The notes below the pieces were generated by a model. That model saw only the letters and a list, made by a program, of their open reading frames with translations. It was not told the DNA's origin and ran no database searches. From contig CALKEQ010000007.1 in assembly GCA_938084905.1 (NCBI GenBank), positions 1 to 64,000 of the forward strand: 64,000 nucleotides of DNA. Direction: 5' to 3'. This document shows positions 41,159-50,522 of the stretch, piece by piece. Source of the stretch: an uncultured bacterium (GTDB taxonomy: Bacteria > Desulfobacterota > Syntrophorhabdia > Syntrophorhabdales > JANXAF01). Numbering within the stretch: the stretch's first letter is position 1; each line of letters begins with the position of its first letter. Both the position numbers and the translations under genes were made by a program.

Positions 41159-42168
41159 TGGATGTGGAGGAGATAGTAGCCTATGTGGAGAAGGAACTAT
41201 CAGGCATAAAAGAGGGGGATGACCCAAATCCGGTAAAAGTAAGGCTTCTTGGCAGAAAGGGCCTCTTTTCAAGGTTATTCGACAACCTAAAAGATCTCCC
41301 ACCTGAGAAAAGAAAGGAGATCGGGAGGAGGCTCAATCTGCTCAAGGCCGAAACGGAAAAAAGGATAGATAGGCTCCAGTTACTTTTTGAGGAGGAGAAA
41401 AGAAAGAAAGAAGAGGAGTCTCTAAAAATTGATAAAACTCTTCCTGGAAAGGTACCGATCGTCGGTAAGAAACACCCAATCACTACCACTTTCGAGGAGA
41501 TAATTCGGATATTCACCTCTTTAGGTTTCGAGGTGACAGAGGGCCCTGAGATCGAACTTGATTACTACAACTTCGAGGCTTTGAATATACCTAAGGACCA
41601 TCCTGCAAGGGACATGCAGGATACATTTTATGTAAAAGATGGTGTGGTTTTAAGAACCCATACATCCCCTGTCCAGATAAGGGTCATGGAATCTAGAAAA
41701 CCTCCCATAAGAATAATAGCTCCTGGAGCGGTTTATAGGTGCGATCTTGACATATCCCATACTCCCATGTTTCACCAGGTCGAGGGATTGATGGTCGACA
41801 GAAATGTAAGATTTTCAGATCTTAAGGGCGTACTGACTCTTTTTGCAAGGGAGATGTTCGGTGATGAGGTAGATGTTAGATTTAGGCCCAGTTACTTCCC
41901 TTTCACGGAACCTTCTGCAGAGATGGATATTCGTTGCGTCATATGTGAGGGTAAGGGCTGTAGGGTCTGCAAGGAGACAGGATGGCTTGAGATTTTGGGT
42001 GCTGGTATGGTCCATCCGCAGGTTTTGAGGAACGTACGATATGACCCTGAAGAGGTATCTGGCTTTGCTTTTGGTATGGGAGTTGAGAGGATCGCAATGA
42101 TAAAATTCGGGATTGATGACATAAGACAGTTCTATTACAACGACATAAGATTCCTTTCACAGTTTTAG
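41158..42168 (+). CDS. pheS: Phenylalanyl-tRNA synthetase alpha subunit
   Basis: PheS is the catalytic subunit of the (alpha-beta)2 enzyme that charges tRNA-Phe. An N-terminal coiled coil (about 1-90) leads to the class II core: the [10 protein letters not shown] region, [33 protein letters not shown] and the motif 3 region [18 protein letters not shown]. The 336 residues are normal. It is coupled to rplT through the TGATG overlap and followed by pheT after 11 bases. Confidence 0.97.
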   Translation: MDVEEIVAYVEKELSGIKEGDDPNPVKVRLLGRKGLFSRLFDNLKDLPPEKRKEIGRRLNLLKAETEKRIDRLQLLFEEEKRKKEEESLKIDKTLPGKVPIVGKKHPITTTFEEIIRIFTSLGFEVTEGPEIELDYYNFEALNIPKDHPARDMQDTFYVKDGVVLRTHTSPVQIRVMESRKPPIRIIAPGAVYRCDLDISHTPMFHQVEGLMVDRNVRFSDLKGVLTLFAREMFGDEVDVRFRPSYFPFTEPSAEMDIRCVICEGKGCRVCKETGWLEILGAGMVHPQVLRNVRYDPEEVSGFAFGMGVERIAMIKFGIDDIRQFYYNDIRFLSQF

Positions 42169-42179
42169 AGGGTGAAGAG

Positions 42180-44558
42180 GTGAGAGTTCCTTACGAGTGG
42201 CTCAAAGAATTGGTACGAGAAGTTCCTGATCCTGAAACATTGGCAGAGTTCCTTACGTTAAGGGGATTGGAAGTGGAATCGATAGAAAAGATAAGTCCCC
42301 AGTTTAAGGGGATTCTAGTCTGTCAAATTGTGAAATTTTCAGATCACCCAAGAAGATCGGACCTTAAGATTGTTGAGCTGAGTACCGGAGGAGGAAGCCT
42401 TCAAGTTGTCTGTGGGGCAAGAAACCTCTCAATAGGAGTGAAGGTGCCAGTTGCCATTTCAGGATCGATCCTTCCGGGAAACAGAAAAATAGAAAAAAAG
42501 GAGATACTAGGTATCACTTCAGAGGGGATGATATGCTCGGAAAAAGAACTTGGCCTCTCAGACGATGAAAGTGGCATATTCATTCTTCCTCATGAGACGA
42601 AAGTTGGAACTTATTTGGAAGACGTTTTTTGGGTAAGTGATACAGTCCTTGACATAAACTGTCCACCAAACAGGGGGGACCTTCTATCAGTCCTCGGTAT
42701 TGCGAGAGAGGTTGCCTCCATCACAGGGGGAAGAATAGTACTCCCATCCTTTGAATTAGAAGAAGGGGAAGAGGATATTGGTAATTACATAAGACTTGAG
42801 GTCCATGATAAAGATGCCTGTCCGAAATACGTTCTAAGGATGATAAAGGATGTGAAAATCGGAAAAACCCCTTTCTGGATGAGGTCCAGGCTCGCAAAGT
42901 GTGGAATGAGACCGATAAACTCGATAGTTGATGTGACAAACTACGTCATGCTTGAAATTGGTCAGCCCCTTCATGCTTTTGACTATGAGCTTTTAAGGGG
43001 AAGAGAAATAAAAGTGCAAATCTCCAGGGAAACCTTTGATTTTAGGACCTTAGATGGCCAGTATAGGAGAGTGGAACCTGGTGACCTCCTCATATGTGAT
43101 GGTACGGGAGCAATAGCTTTGGCAGGCATCATGGGTGGAGAAAATTCTGAAATAACGGAAAGGACTAGAATCGTTGCTCTTGAAAGTGCATTCTTTAATC
43201 CGGCGTACATAAGGAGGACGGCAAGAAGACTAAATATAAAGTCTGAAGCTTCGCTTCGCTTCGAAAAAGGGGTAGATGTAGAAGGGGTCGACTATGCTTC
43301 CAAAAGGGCTATTTATTTAATGCGTCTTCTGTCCGGAGGAGAGATTTTGAAAGGGGTGGTAGAGTGTAAAAAGGAGGTGAAAAGGAAGTCCGTATATGTG
43401 AATATCGAAAGGCTCAACCGAGTTCTGGGAACGAAAATGGAAAGAGAGGAAATAAGGGAGGCTTTATCGTCGATTCAAATAAAAGTAGAGAAGGAAGATG
43501 AATCAGGGTTTACGCTCGAGATACCTTCCTTCAGACACGATATAAATGAATACATGGACATTGTGGAAGAAGTTGCCCGGATAAAGGGATATGAGAATAT
43601 TCCTGAGACTCTGCCGGTTGTTGAGCTCCGCAGCATAAGGAGTTCCAAAAATGAGATTTTAGAGAGAATGACAAGGGAGTACCTTTCTGCTTCCGGTTTT
43701 TACGAGGTTATAAACTTCTCCTTTTTTGGAGAGAAGGATCTTTCCTTTTTCCTTCTCTCACCAGATGATGAAAGGCTAAGGGCTCTGAGAATCCTTAACC
43801 CCATATCTAAGGAATTTTCCCATATGAGGACTTTTTTGAGCCCAGGTATTTTAAGGAGTATAAGCTACAATCTGAAAAGAGGAGAGAGGAATTTAAGGTT
43901 TTTTGAACTCTCTCACGTATTCATTGATGAGGGATCTTTGCTTCCCAGGCAGAGGAAATCTCTCGCCATAGCGCTGACTGGAAAGGAGAGGGATTTATTT
44001 TGGCGGGAAAAACTTATGGACTACGATTTCTTTGACATAAAGGGTGTAATTGAGGGCCTCCTGAAAAGATACAGGGTCGAATACTTTTTTGAAAGTACGA
44101 AGGAACCGTTTCTTATCGAACAAGAATCCTGTGATATATTACTTAATGGAAAAAAAATAGGCTGGTTCGGAAGGCTAAAGGAAGAGGTCTTAAAAGCTTA
44201 CGAGATTGAGCAGAAAGTTTACATGGGTGAATTGGATTTCGAAATTCTTGTTGAGAATGCTGTTACGCACTGGAAGATCAGGCCAATTTCCAAATATCCT
44301 TACGCATTCAGGGACTTCTCATTTTACGTTGATGACGGGATACCGGTTGGTTCTTTGATCAGTAAAATAAAGGCAGTATCGGATCTCATCACCGATGTGG
44401 TGGTTTTTGACGTATTCAGGCGAGAAAAGAGGAGTGTGACTTTCAGGGTGTTTTTCCAGTCCTATGAGGCCACACTGAAAGATGAAGAGATAGATGTTAT
44501 TCAGGATAGGATCATAAAGGAACTGAATGAAATTGAAGGGGTAGCTTTAAGGACTTAA
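42180..44558 (+). CDS. pheT: Phenylalanyl-tRNA synthetase beta subunit
   Basis: PheT supplies tRNA binding and editing. At 792 residues it is the long bacterial form. It contains an EMAP-type tRNA-binding domain (about 38-150), B3/B4 editing domain (about 205-370), B5 domain, a class II-like core and the C-terminal FDX-anticodon-binding domain (about 700-792, KYPYAFRDFSFYVD). The start is GTG 42180, after an AGAGGGTGA site. It is followed by ihfA, a conserved order. Confidence 0.96.
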   Translation: MRVPYEWLKELVREVPDPETLAEFLTLRGLEVESIEKISPQFKGILVCQIVKFSDHPRRSDLKIVELSTGGGSLQVVCGARNLSIGVKVPVAISGSILPGNRKIEKKEILGITSEGMICSEKELGLSDDESGIFILPHETKVGTYLEDVFWVSDTVLDINCPPNRGDLLSVLGIAREVASITGGRIVLPSFELEEGEEDIGNYIRLEVHDKDACPKYVLRMIKDVKIGKTPFWMRSRLAKCGMRPINSIVDVTNYVMLEIGQPLHAFDYELLRGREIKVQISRETFDFRTLDGQYRRVEPGDLLICDGTGAIALAGIMGGENSEITERTRIVALESAFFNPAYIRRTARRLNIKSEASLRFEKGVDVEGVDYASKRAIYLMRLLSGGEILKGVVECKKEVKRKSVYVNIERLNRVLGTKMEREEIREALSSIQIKVEKEDESGFTLEIPSFRHDINEYMDIVEEVARIKGYENIPETLPVVELRSIRSSKNEILERMTREYLSASGFYEVINFSFFGEKDLSFFLLSPDDERLRALRILNPISKEFSHMRTFLSPGILRSISYNLKRGERNLRFFELSHVFIDEGSLLPRQRKSLAIALTGKERDLFWREKLMDYDFFDIKGVIEGLLKRYRVEYFFESTKEPFLIEQESCDILLNGKKIGWFGRLKEEVLKAYEIEQKVYMGELDFEILVENAVTHWKIRPISKYPYAFRDFSFYVDDGIPVGSLISKIKAVSDLITDVVVFDVFRREKRSVTFRVFFQSYEATLKDEEIDVIQDRIIKELNEIEGVALRT

Positions 44559-44573
44559 AAATAGGAGGCTCCT

Positions 44574-44852
44574 ATGACCAAATCGGATATAACGAGCTCT
44601 CTATACGAAAGACTTGGATATTCGAAGAGAGAATGCGGAGTCATAGCGGACTCTTTCTTCGAGATAATTAAGGAGACCCTCTCAAAGGGTGAGAATGTAA
44701 AAATCTCCGGTTTTGGTAATTTTGTTTTAAGGGATAAGAAGGAGAGGAAGGGGAGGAATCCGAAAACAGGGGAGGAGATGATCATTTCAAAAAGGAGGGT
44801 TCTCAATTTCAAACTGAGCCAGGTGTTAAGGAAAGCGATGAATGAAAAATAG
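44574..44852 (+). CDS. ihfA: Integration host factor alpha-type HU-family protein
   Basis: The 92-residue DNA-bending protein of the HU/IHF family contains NVKISGFGNFVLRDKKERKGRNPKTGE, with the intercalating Pro in the RNPKTG arm. Its position right after pheT marks it as the IHF alpha type. IHF often loops DNA between sigma-54 activators and promoters; such a promoter is present at 54469-54483. AGGAGG precedes the ATG. Confidence 0.93.
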   Translation: MTKSDITSSLYERLGYSKRECGVIADSFFEIIKETLSKGENVKISGFGNFVLRDKKERKGRNPKTGEEMIISKRRVLNFKLSQVLRKAMNEK

Positions 44853-45170
44853 ATGCTCAAAAAAAAACCGGATAGACTCTTTTACAGGATAAAAGAGGTC
44901 TGTGAAGTGACAGGGTTGAAACCTCACGTTTTAAGATACTGGGAACAGGAATTTAAAAACATAAGACCAATAAAAAGTCCAAAAGGTCACAGACTTTACA
45001 GGAAGAGTGACCTTGAAGCCATCCTAACGATAAAGAAACTCCTCTACGAAGACAGGTTCACCATAGACGGTGCAAAGAGGTATCTTTCCACACGAAAGAA
45101 CCTAATGGAAGAGATAAAGAAGGAACTTGAGGAAATATTGAAGATACTTAAAGGCTGGGACCAGAAGTGA
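44853..45170 (+). CDS. MerR-family transcriptional regulator
   Basis: The 105-residue protein begins with a MerR winged helix: YRIKEVCEVTGLKPHVLRYWEQEF (about 11-34), then SPKGHRLYRKSDLEAI. A helix from about 60 to 100 could dimerise. There is no C-terminal sensor domain, so it belongs to the small MerR group found directly after ihfA in many bacteria. Its targets are unknown. It abuts ihfA with no gap and overlaps the next gene by 4 bases. Confidence 0.9.
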   Translation: MLKKKPDRLFYRIKEVCEVTGLKPHVLRYWEQEFKNIRPIKSPKGHRLYRKSDLEAILTIKKLLYEDRFTIDGAKRYLSTRKNLMEEIKKELEEILKILKGWDQK

Positions 45171-45778
45171 AGGCGGCTTTTCTTCTACTTTCCATCTTCT
45201 CTCTTCTTTTTTCATGTGCGACGGGTTCAATCTACATTGCAGTTGAAGAAAAAGATGCTATAACGAAAAACTTTAGCGACCCAAACCTTAAAGAGAAGCA
45301 TATGTTAACTGAGAGTGTGATGAAGGAGATCTACTCTAGATTTGTAAGCTTGGGTGCCAATTTCGTCAAAGAAGGATTAGGCGTGATGCCTCTTTTAGAC
45401 GAGAAAGGTACCCGCATGTACTATCTTAAGGTCCTTGTAAGACCAAAAGAACTGAAATTTGATGTAAACACTACAGATCCACAGAAAAGATTTTCTCAAG
45501 TTGTCCACATTTATCTTCCCAACTACCTTAAAGGCATAAAAGGGGAGGATCTTCTAAATTTTGACGGATTAACCTTTGGCATTTACTGGCCTGTAAGGGA
45601 CTTTTCTCAGTGCAAGGACTATGGAGGATTTATCGAATATGCCCATTTTAGCTTGCCAAAGAGGGAACTCCTTCAGTTTCTAGCAGGTGAAAAGGGTTTG
45701 GAAGAGGTCCTTAAAGTATCTGAAGTTCTGGTAAGTTTTAATCTTGAGCCTCCAAAGAGCGTAAGGATCGAGTTTTAG
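45167..45778 (+). CDS. Predicted outer-membrane lipoprotein, unknown family
   Basis: I do not recognise the family. A lipoprotein signal peptide is clear: hydrophobic LLLSIFSLLFS ends at Cys17 in the lipobox LFSC, and Ala at +2 favours the outer membrane. The remaining 186 residues look like one mixed alpha/beta domain without repeats. The start is GTG 45167 within the merR end. It is followed four bases later by a secreted nuclease, so both may act in the periplasm. Confidence 0.75.
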   Translation: MKAAFLLLSIFSLLFSCATGSIYIAVEEKDAITKNFSDPNLKEKHMLTESVMKEIYSRFVSLGANFVKEGLGVMPLLDEKGTRMYYLKVLVRPKELKFDVNTTDPQKRFSQVVHIYLPNYLKGIKGEDLLNFDGLTFGIYWPVRDFSQCKDYGGFIEYAHFSLPKRELLQFLAGEKGLEEVLKVSEVLVSFNLEPPKSVRIEF

Positions 45779-45782
45779 TGGA

Positions 45783-46397
45783 ATGTTGAAAGCCGTATTT
45801 TTTCTCTTCTTTTTTTTCTCCTTTCTTTCCAATTTTTCTCACTCGAAGGAGTACATTGTCACAAAAATCATAGACGGAGACACAATCCAGCTGGAAAATG
45901 GGGAAATAGTAAGGTACATAGGGGTTGATGCCCCAGAACTTAGAACGAAAGAGGGATTAAGTGAATTCTACGCAAAGCAGGCTGCCCAGTGTAACAAGAG
46001 GCTCGTTTTTTTAAAAAAGGTGAGACTCGAATACGATGTGGAAAGGGTAGATCCTAACGGAAGGACTCTCGCCTACGTATACGTGAAGAATCTTTTTGTA
46101 AATGCGGAACTTATAAGGCTCGGTTGTGCAAGGGCAATTGTTAAGCCGCCAAACTTAAAATACAAGGACCTTTTCCTTTCACTCCAGGAAAAGGCCATGA
46201 AAGAAGAGAGGGGATTGTGGCAGGAGAAAAAACCAGACACGGAAAGTTACTACATAGGTAACAAGAGAACCTACGTTTTTCATAGGCCGAACTGCAGGTA
46301 TGCGGAAAAGATCTCTGAAAAAAATAGAATCGTATTTAGAAGCAGGTTTGACGCAATAAAAATAGGGTACTCGCCTTGCCGGCAATGCAGACCATAG
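45783..46397 (+). CDS. Secreted thermonuclease-like protein with Ada-type zinc tail
   Basis: A signal peptide (about 1-21, very Phe-rich) is followed by a staphylococcal-nuclease domain (about 23-150) with KIIDGDTIQL, RYIGVDAPEL and DPNGRTLAYVYV, which hold the usual Asp, Arg and Glu calcium/active-site positions. The last 45 residues, YVFHRPNCRYAEKI to GYSPCRQCRP, resemble the metal-binding tail of Ada (one His and three Cys). It is probably a periplasmic or secreted nuclease for DNA or RNA. The end overlaps the next gene. Confidence 0.85.
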   Translation: MLKAVFFLFFFFSFLSNFSHSKEYIVTKIIDGDTIQLENGEIVRYIGVDAPELRTKEGLSEFYAKQAAQCNKRLVFLKKVRLEYDVERVDPNGRTLAYVYVKNLFVNAELIRLGCARAIVKPPNLKYKDLFLSLQEKAMKEERGLWQEKKPDTESYYIGNKRTYVFHRPNCRYAEKISEKNRIVFRSRFDAIKIGYSPCRQCRP

Positions 46398-47698
46398 AAG
46401 ATTACATAAGTTACTGGGAATTGGAATCCCATCCATTTCTACTTTCTCCCCAGCCTTCCATGTTCTACGAGGGTGGTCAATACTTTGAATGTTTGCAGAG
46501 ATTAAGATATGCGGTAAAGACCCAGAAAGGTGGTGTGATTATAGTTTCAGAGGAAGCAGGTCTTGGAAAGACGACTTTAATACTTAGGCTTATTGAAGAA
46601 ATGAAAAGTACTTACGGAAATTCTGTCAAATTCGCCTTCGTCGAGCATCCAACCCTAGATGCCAATCAGATCATCGCCTATATAAAAAGGGAGATCACTG
46701 GAGAGGAACCTTACGATGATAAGCTTAAAAATTTACTTGCAATAAGGGAGGTTCTTTCCGATCTTTTCGAAAGGGGAGGCAAATGCGTAGTTGCAATTGA
46801 TGAGGCTCATATGCTTGTGGATTCCCCTTCCATTCTCCAGGAGCTGCGTATGCTTATGAATCTTACCTATAGAGAAAGCTACCTTCATACCTTCATAATC
46901 TCAGGTCAAAAACCTCTATGGCATGCCCTTTCTCAAATGAGAGAATTTTGGCAAAGGTTACCAGTGAGGTACTATCTATTGCCTTTGAGCCTTGACGAAA
47001 CGAGAAATCTTATAAATTTTAGGCTAAAAAAAGCTGGATGCAAAAGAGAGGAAATATACACAAAGGAGGCGATTGAGCTGATTTATCGATTCTCAGGTGG
47101 TTGTCCAAGAACCATAATCGCCCTTTCCGATCTTGCACTCCTTGTTGGCTATACCAATCTTGCCAATAAAGTGGGAGAGAAAGAGGTGGCAAAAGGGATA
47201 GAGATTCTGGAAGGAAAGGGAGACGCACTTCCATACATGGAGAAGGTCCAAAGAATTGCAAAACCACAAATAAGTTTGAAAAGTGGGCAAAGAGAGAGGA
47301 TCGAACATCTGAAGGATAAAAAAGGGGAGACTCCAGTAAGTAAGGGGTTTCTTTTAATTCTGATCCTTGTCCTTTTGCCCTCTCTTTTTTTTACAGCCTA
47401 CCTTAGGGGGAAAGTAAGCCACCTTACAATTGAAGCTCCAATAACAAAAGAGGAGCAGATGGTAAGGGATTACAAATGGGAATTTTTGAAAAGAGAAGCT
47501 GTGATTAAAGTAAAAGCCGCAAATGTGAGATATTCACCAAGTACGAATTCGGAGAGAATGGCTATTCTCATGAAAGGTCATCGACTGGAAATACTAGATT
47601 CGGAGATCGATGAAAATGGCAATAGGTGGCTCAAAATAGAGCTTATGCGGAAAAGATACGGTTGGATCTCTGAAAAAGTCGTTGAGGTAGAGGAGTAA
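46385..47698 (+). CDS. ExeA/GspA-like AAA ATPase with membrane segment and SH3 domain
   Basis: The N-terminal part is a GspA/ExeA-type ATPase: SHPFLLSPQPSMFYEGG, Walker A SEEAGLGKTTLI (about 60-71), Walker B CVVAIDEAHML and the sensor region LIIS-like TFIISGQKPLW. A single membrane helix (about 320-340) is followed by a periplasmic bacterial SH3 domain (from about 375, IKVKAANVRYSPSTNSERM, ending WISEKVVEVEE). In type II secretion, GspA energises secretin assembly at the wall; no secretin is nearby. ATG 46385 (437 residues) is chosen over TTG 46376. Confidence 0.82.
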   Translation: MQTIEDYISYWELESHPFLLSPQPSMFYEGGQYFECLQRLRYAVKTQKGGVIIVSEEAGLGKTTLILRLIEEMKSTYGNSVKFAFVEHPTLDANQIIAYIKREITGEEPYDDKLKNLLAIREVLSDLFERGGKCVVAIDEAHMLVDSPSILQELRMLMNLTYRESYLHTFIISGQKPLWHALSQMREFWQRLPVRYYLLPLSLDETRNLINFRLKKAGCKREEIYTKEAIELIYRFSGGCPRTIIALSDLALLVGYTNLANKVGEKEVAKGIEILEGKGDALPYMEKVQRIAKPQISLKSGQRERIEHLKDKKGETPVSKGFLLILILVLLPSLFFTAYLRGKVSHLTIEAPITKEEQMVRDYKWEFLKREAVIKVKAANVRYSPSTNSERMAILMKGHRLEILDSEIDENGNRWLKIELMRKRYGWISEKVVEVEE

Positions 47699-47699
47699 A

Positions 47700-48098
47700 A
47701 TGTTAGTACTTGACGATTACTGTTTCGTTTGTGGTAAGGACAACCCCAAAGGGCTGAGAATCAAATTCACTTACGGAGAAGGCAGGGCAAACGCTGAGTT
47801 TACTCTTGATAGAGAATATCAGGGCTACAAAGAGATAGCCCACGGAGGTATTATCTCTGCAATAATAGATGAAGCGTGTGCATATGCGACCCTTTCGCTT
47901 GGTGTTAAGGCTTATACAGCTAAAATGTACGTAAGATTCAGAAGACCAGTGAAAATAGGGGAAAGACTCTCTGTTGAGGCAGATGCCAAGCTTGTAAAAT
48001 CAAAACTCGTTGAGGCAAAAGCAGAGATAAAGGATGAAAAGAAAAGAGTTGTCGCTCAGGGCGATTTAAGATTTATAATTTACGAAGAAAAGACCTAG
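47700..48098 (+). CDS. PaaI-like hotdog-fold thioesterase
   Basis: The 132-residue protein has the YtpA/PaaI-type 4HBT fold: CFVCGKDNPKGLRIKF at the N-terminus, then the active-site helix region AHGGIISAIIDEACAYA. It likely hydrolyses acyl-CoA; the substrate is unknown. It starts one base after the ATPase gene. Its TAG and that of the convergent acyl-CoA ligase share the four bases CTAG. Confidence 0.9.
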   Translation: MLVLDDYCFVCGKDNPKGLRIKFTYGEGRANAEFTLDREYQGYKEIAHGGIISAIIDEACAYATLSLGVKAYTAKMYVRFRRPVKIGERLSVEADAKLVKSKLVEAKAEIKDEKKRVVAQGDLRFIIYEEKT

Positions 48099-49744
48099 CC
48101 AATTCGATTTTTTCTTTCCTTTTCCAGTTTTCTTTTTTCCTCCTCCCTGATCTCTCTACGGAGTAACTTTCCGACTTTAGACTTTGGTAGCATATCCCTA
48201 AACTCTATGTACGATGGAACCTTGTAAGGAGCAAGCCTCTCCCTACACCACTTTATAAGTTCTGCACTCCCTATCCCCTTTGCGTCCTCCTTCAATACGA
48301 CAATTGCCTTTATCCTTTCCCCTACGCTCGGATCCGGTACTCCAACAACGCAGGCTCCTATGACTACTGGGTGATCCTGGAGTACGGCCTCCACCTCAGA
48401 TGCGGAAACCCTGTAGGCCTTGTACTTTATAATATCTGCTGTCCTTTCAACGAACTCAAGTTCTCCATCCTCGTTCATCTTAACGTAGTCTCCCATCCTG
48501 TAGTAGATCTCCCCATCCAAATTAACGTAAGAGTTCTTTGTTTCCTCAGGCTTGTTAAGATACTCCTTTATCGTGTAAGGAGATGTTACGAGAAGTTCTC
48601 CAACTTCACCGGGAGGAAGTCTTTCAAGTGTCTCTGGATCAACAACGATGCATCTTCTAGATTTCAAAGGTCTTCCCACGGTAGTCGGTCTTGGTTCTCT
48701 GTTCAAAGGACTGTACGAAACATGTCCTGCCTCTGTGGAACCGTATACCTGATATATTGGGATGCCGTATCTCTCCTTCCATTTTCTAAAAACTTCAAGT
48801 GGCAGGACATCTCCCCCACAGAAGCAGTACCTTAAAGAACTTAGATCGTACTGATCGATCCTGTCATTTTCTAAGATCATTCTGTATAGGGCAGGAACTC
48901 CGAGCATCCATCTGACCTTATATCTCTCAATAGCCTTAAGAATAGGATCGATCTCAGGCAGAGGCATGAGTACAACCGTATTTCCGTAATTAAACCCGAA
49001 TGCTATTGAAAAGCCTTTCGCCATAATGTGGAAGAGGGGGTTAGCCATGAGAATCACATCTCTACCCTCTTCTATGTATCCCTTCAGAACGTCATCCATG
49101 ATGTCTTTTATGTAAGAAACCTCTCCCGAATGGTTTCCTGGAACACCTTTCGGAAATCCAGTTGTTCCACCAGTGTACATTATGTACGCGAGGTCTCTGT
49201 CTGGATTTATAGCAACCTTTGGTGGATCATCCTCTCCTTCCATTATGATCCTTTTTAAGGAGTAAACCTTAGCAGATTTTTCTACTTTCCCAGTTGGAAT
49301 CTTGTTGAAAAGGTAACCTACTATCCTTTTCAACGGGTGGACAAAATCTACAAAGGTTGTCACAATGACCCTTTTTAGGCTCACCCTTTCCATTGCCTCC
49401 TTCACATAAACGAAGTTCGTATCCAGGCAGATAACGGTCTCTATTCCCGCATCCCTTATCATGTACTCTATTTCATATGAGGTGTATATTGGCGATACAG
49501 GAACAACGCATGCTCCAATTTTATTTATTGCGTAATTTGCAATTACCCACTGGGGCGTATTCGGGATGTAAAGCATCACTCTGTCATCAGGTTTTACCCC
49601 GATTTTGAATAATCCTGATGCACACTTATCTATGAGTCTTTTTAGATGAGAGTACGTGAATTTTTCGCCAAGGTAGATCAAAGCAATTCTAGAAGGATAC
49701 TTCTTTGCCGCTTCCTCGAAACCGGTGAAGGTGTACTCCCTCAT
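48095..49744 (-). CDS. AMP-forming acyl-CoA ligase
   Basis: This ANL-superfamily enzyme of 549 residues adenylates a carboxylic acid and transfers it to CoA. Motifs are IMYTGGTTGFPKG (about 190), YGSTEAGH (about 338), YYRMGDYVKMNEDG and IIKYKAYRVSASEVE. The C-terminal catalytic Lys is in LPKSKVGKLLRREIR. Two consensus positions differ: YRMGD for YRTGD and KYKAYR for KYKGYR. It starts 10 bases after livF and is the last gene of the importer operon, so it probably activates the imported acid. Substrate is not readable; aromatic, branched or medium-chain acids are candidates. Confidence 0.9.
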   Translation of the reverse strand: MREYTFTGFEEAAKKYPSRIALIYLGEKFTYSHLKRLIDKCASGLFKIGVKPDDRVMLYIPNTPQWVIANYAINKIGACVVPVSPIYTSYEIEYMIRDAGIETVICLDTNFVYVKEAMERVSLKRVIVTTFVDFVHPLKRIVGYLFNKIPTGKVEKSAKVYSLKRIIMEGEDDPPKVAINPDRDLAYIMYTGGTTGFPKGVPGNHSGEVSYIKDIMDDVLKGYIEEGRDVILMANPLFHIMAKGFSIAFGFNYGNTVVLMPLPEIDPILKAIERYKVRWMLGVPALYRMILENDRIDQYDLSSLRYCFCGGDVLPLEVFRKWKERYGIPIYQVYGSTEAGHVSYSPLNREPRPTTVGRPLKSRRCIVVDPETLERLPPGEVGELLVTSPYTIKEYLNKPEETKNSYVNLDGEIYYRMGDYVKMNEDGELEFVERTADIIKYKAYRVSASEVEAVLQDHPVVIGACVVGVPDPSVGERIKAIVVLKEDAKGIGSAELIKWCRERLAPYKVPSYIEFRDMLPKSKVGKLLRREIREEEKRKLEKERKNRIG

Positions 49745-49753
49745 CTTTCGCTC

Positions 49754-50497
49754 CTAAACTCCAAAGTAGGCAGATTTCACGTCCGGGTTATCCATCAGTT
49801 CTTCCTTCGTTCCCGAAAGGACACTCGATCCATTCTCAAGAATGTATCCATAATCTATTATGGGCATGAGAGGTCTTGCGTACTGCTCAGTCACTATTAT
49901 GCCTATCTTTTTAGTCTCCCTTATCTGAGTTATCCCGTTTATCACAATCTCCTGATAGTAAGGGCTCAAACCTAAAAGGGGCTCATCGAGAAGAAGTAGC
50001 TTAGGATTTGCCATAAGGGCCCTCCCTATTGCGAGCATCTGTTGTTCTCCTCCACTTAGAAAGCCACCCTGCCTTTTCAGGTGATCCTTAAGTCTTGGAA
50101 AAAGATTGAGAACATAATCTAGATTTTCCTTCCTTTCCTTTCTGGAAAGGAAGGCTCCGATAAGGAGGTTCTCAAGAACTGAGCTCTCGGGGAAGATTCT
50201 CCTCCTCTCAGGACAGAGAATTATCCCTAACCTTGCCCTCTCATGTGGTTTCATTGAACTTATCTCGCACCCATTGAATAGTATCTTTCCAAATACGGAT
50301 ATTCTTTCCCCTCCTCTCATCTCCTCTTTGAACTTTATATCGAGGATTATGCCGGAAAGGGTATACATTAGCGTGCTTTTTCCAGCACTGTTTGAGCCGA
50401 AAACCCCGACTATTTCACCTTTCTCACACTTGATACTCACGTTGTTTAAGGCTATCATGTTTTCGTAAAAAACCAAAAGCTCCTTCGCCTCTAACAT
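49754..50497 (-). CDS. livF: Branched-chain-type ABC transporter ATPase LivF
   Basis: Second ATPase of a HAAT-family importer. Walker A is FGSNSAGKST (consensus GxNGAGKST), with signature LSGGEQQMLAIGRAL and Walker B LLLLDEPLLGLSP. The PERRRIFPESSVLENL stretch is typical of LivF. An extra loop (about 52-75, around KFKEEMRGGERIS) interrupts the usual helical-domain entry. ATG 50497 (247 residues) matches the family start and follows GGAGG by 11 bases; TTG 50542 would overlap livG and add 15 residues. Confidence 0.93.
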   Translation of the reverse strand: MLEAKELLVFYENMIALNNVSIKCEKGEIVGVFGSNSAGKSTLMYTLSGIILDIKFKEEMRGGERISVFGKILFNGCEISSMKPHERARLGIILCPERRRIFPESSVLENLLIGAFLSRKERKENLDYVLNLFPRLKDHLKRQGGFLSGGEQQMLAIGRALMANPKLLLLDEPLLGLSPYYQEIVINGITQIRETKKIGIIVTEQYARPLMPIIDYGYILENGSSVLSGTKEELMDNPDVKSAYFGV

Positions 50498-50522
50498 AGG
50501 AGATCTTTCCTCCAGGTTCGCC

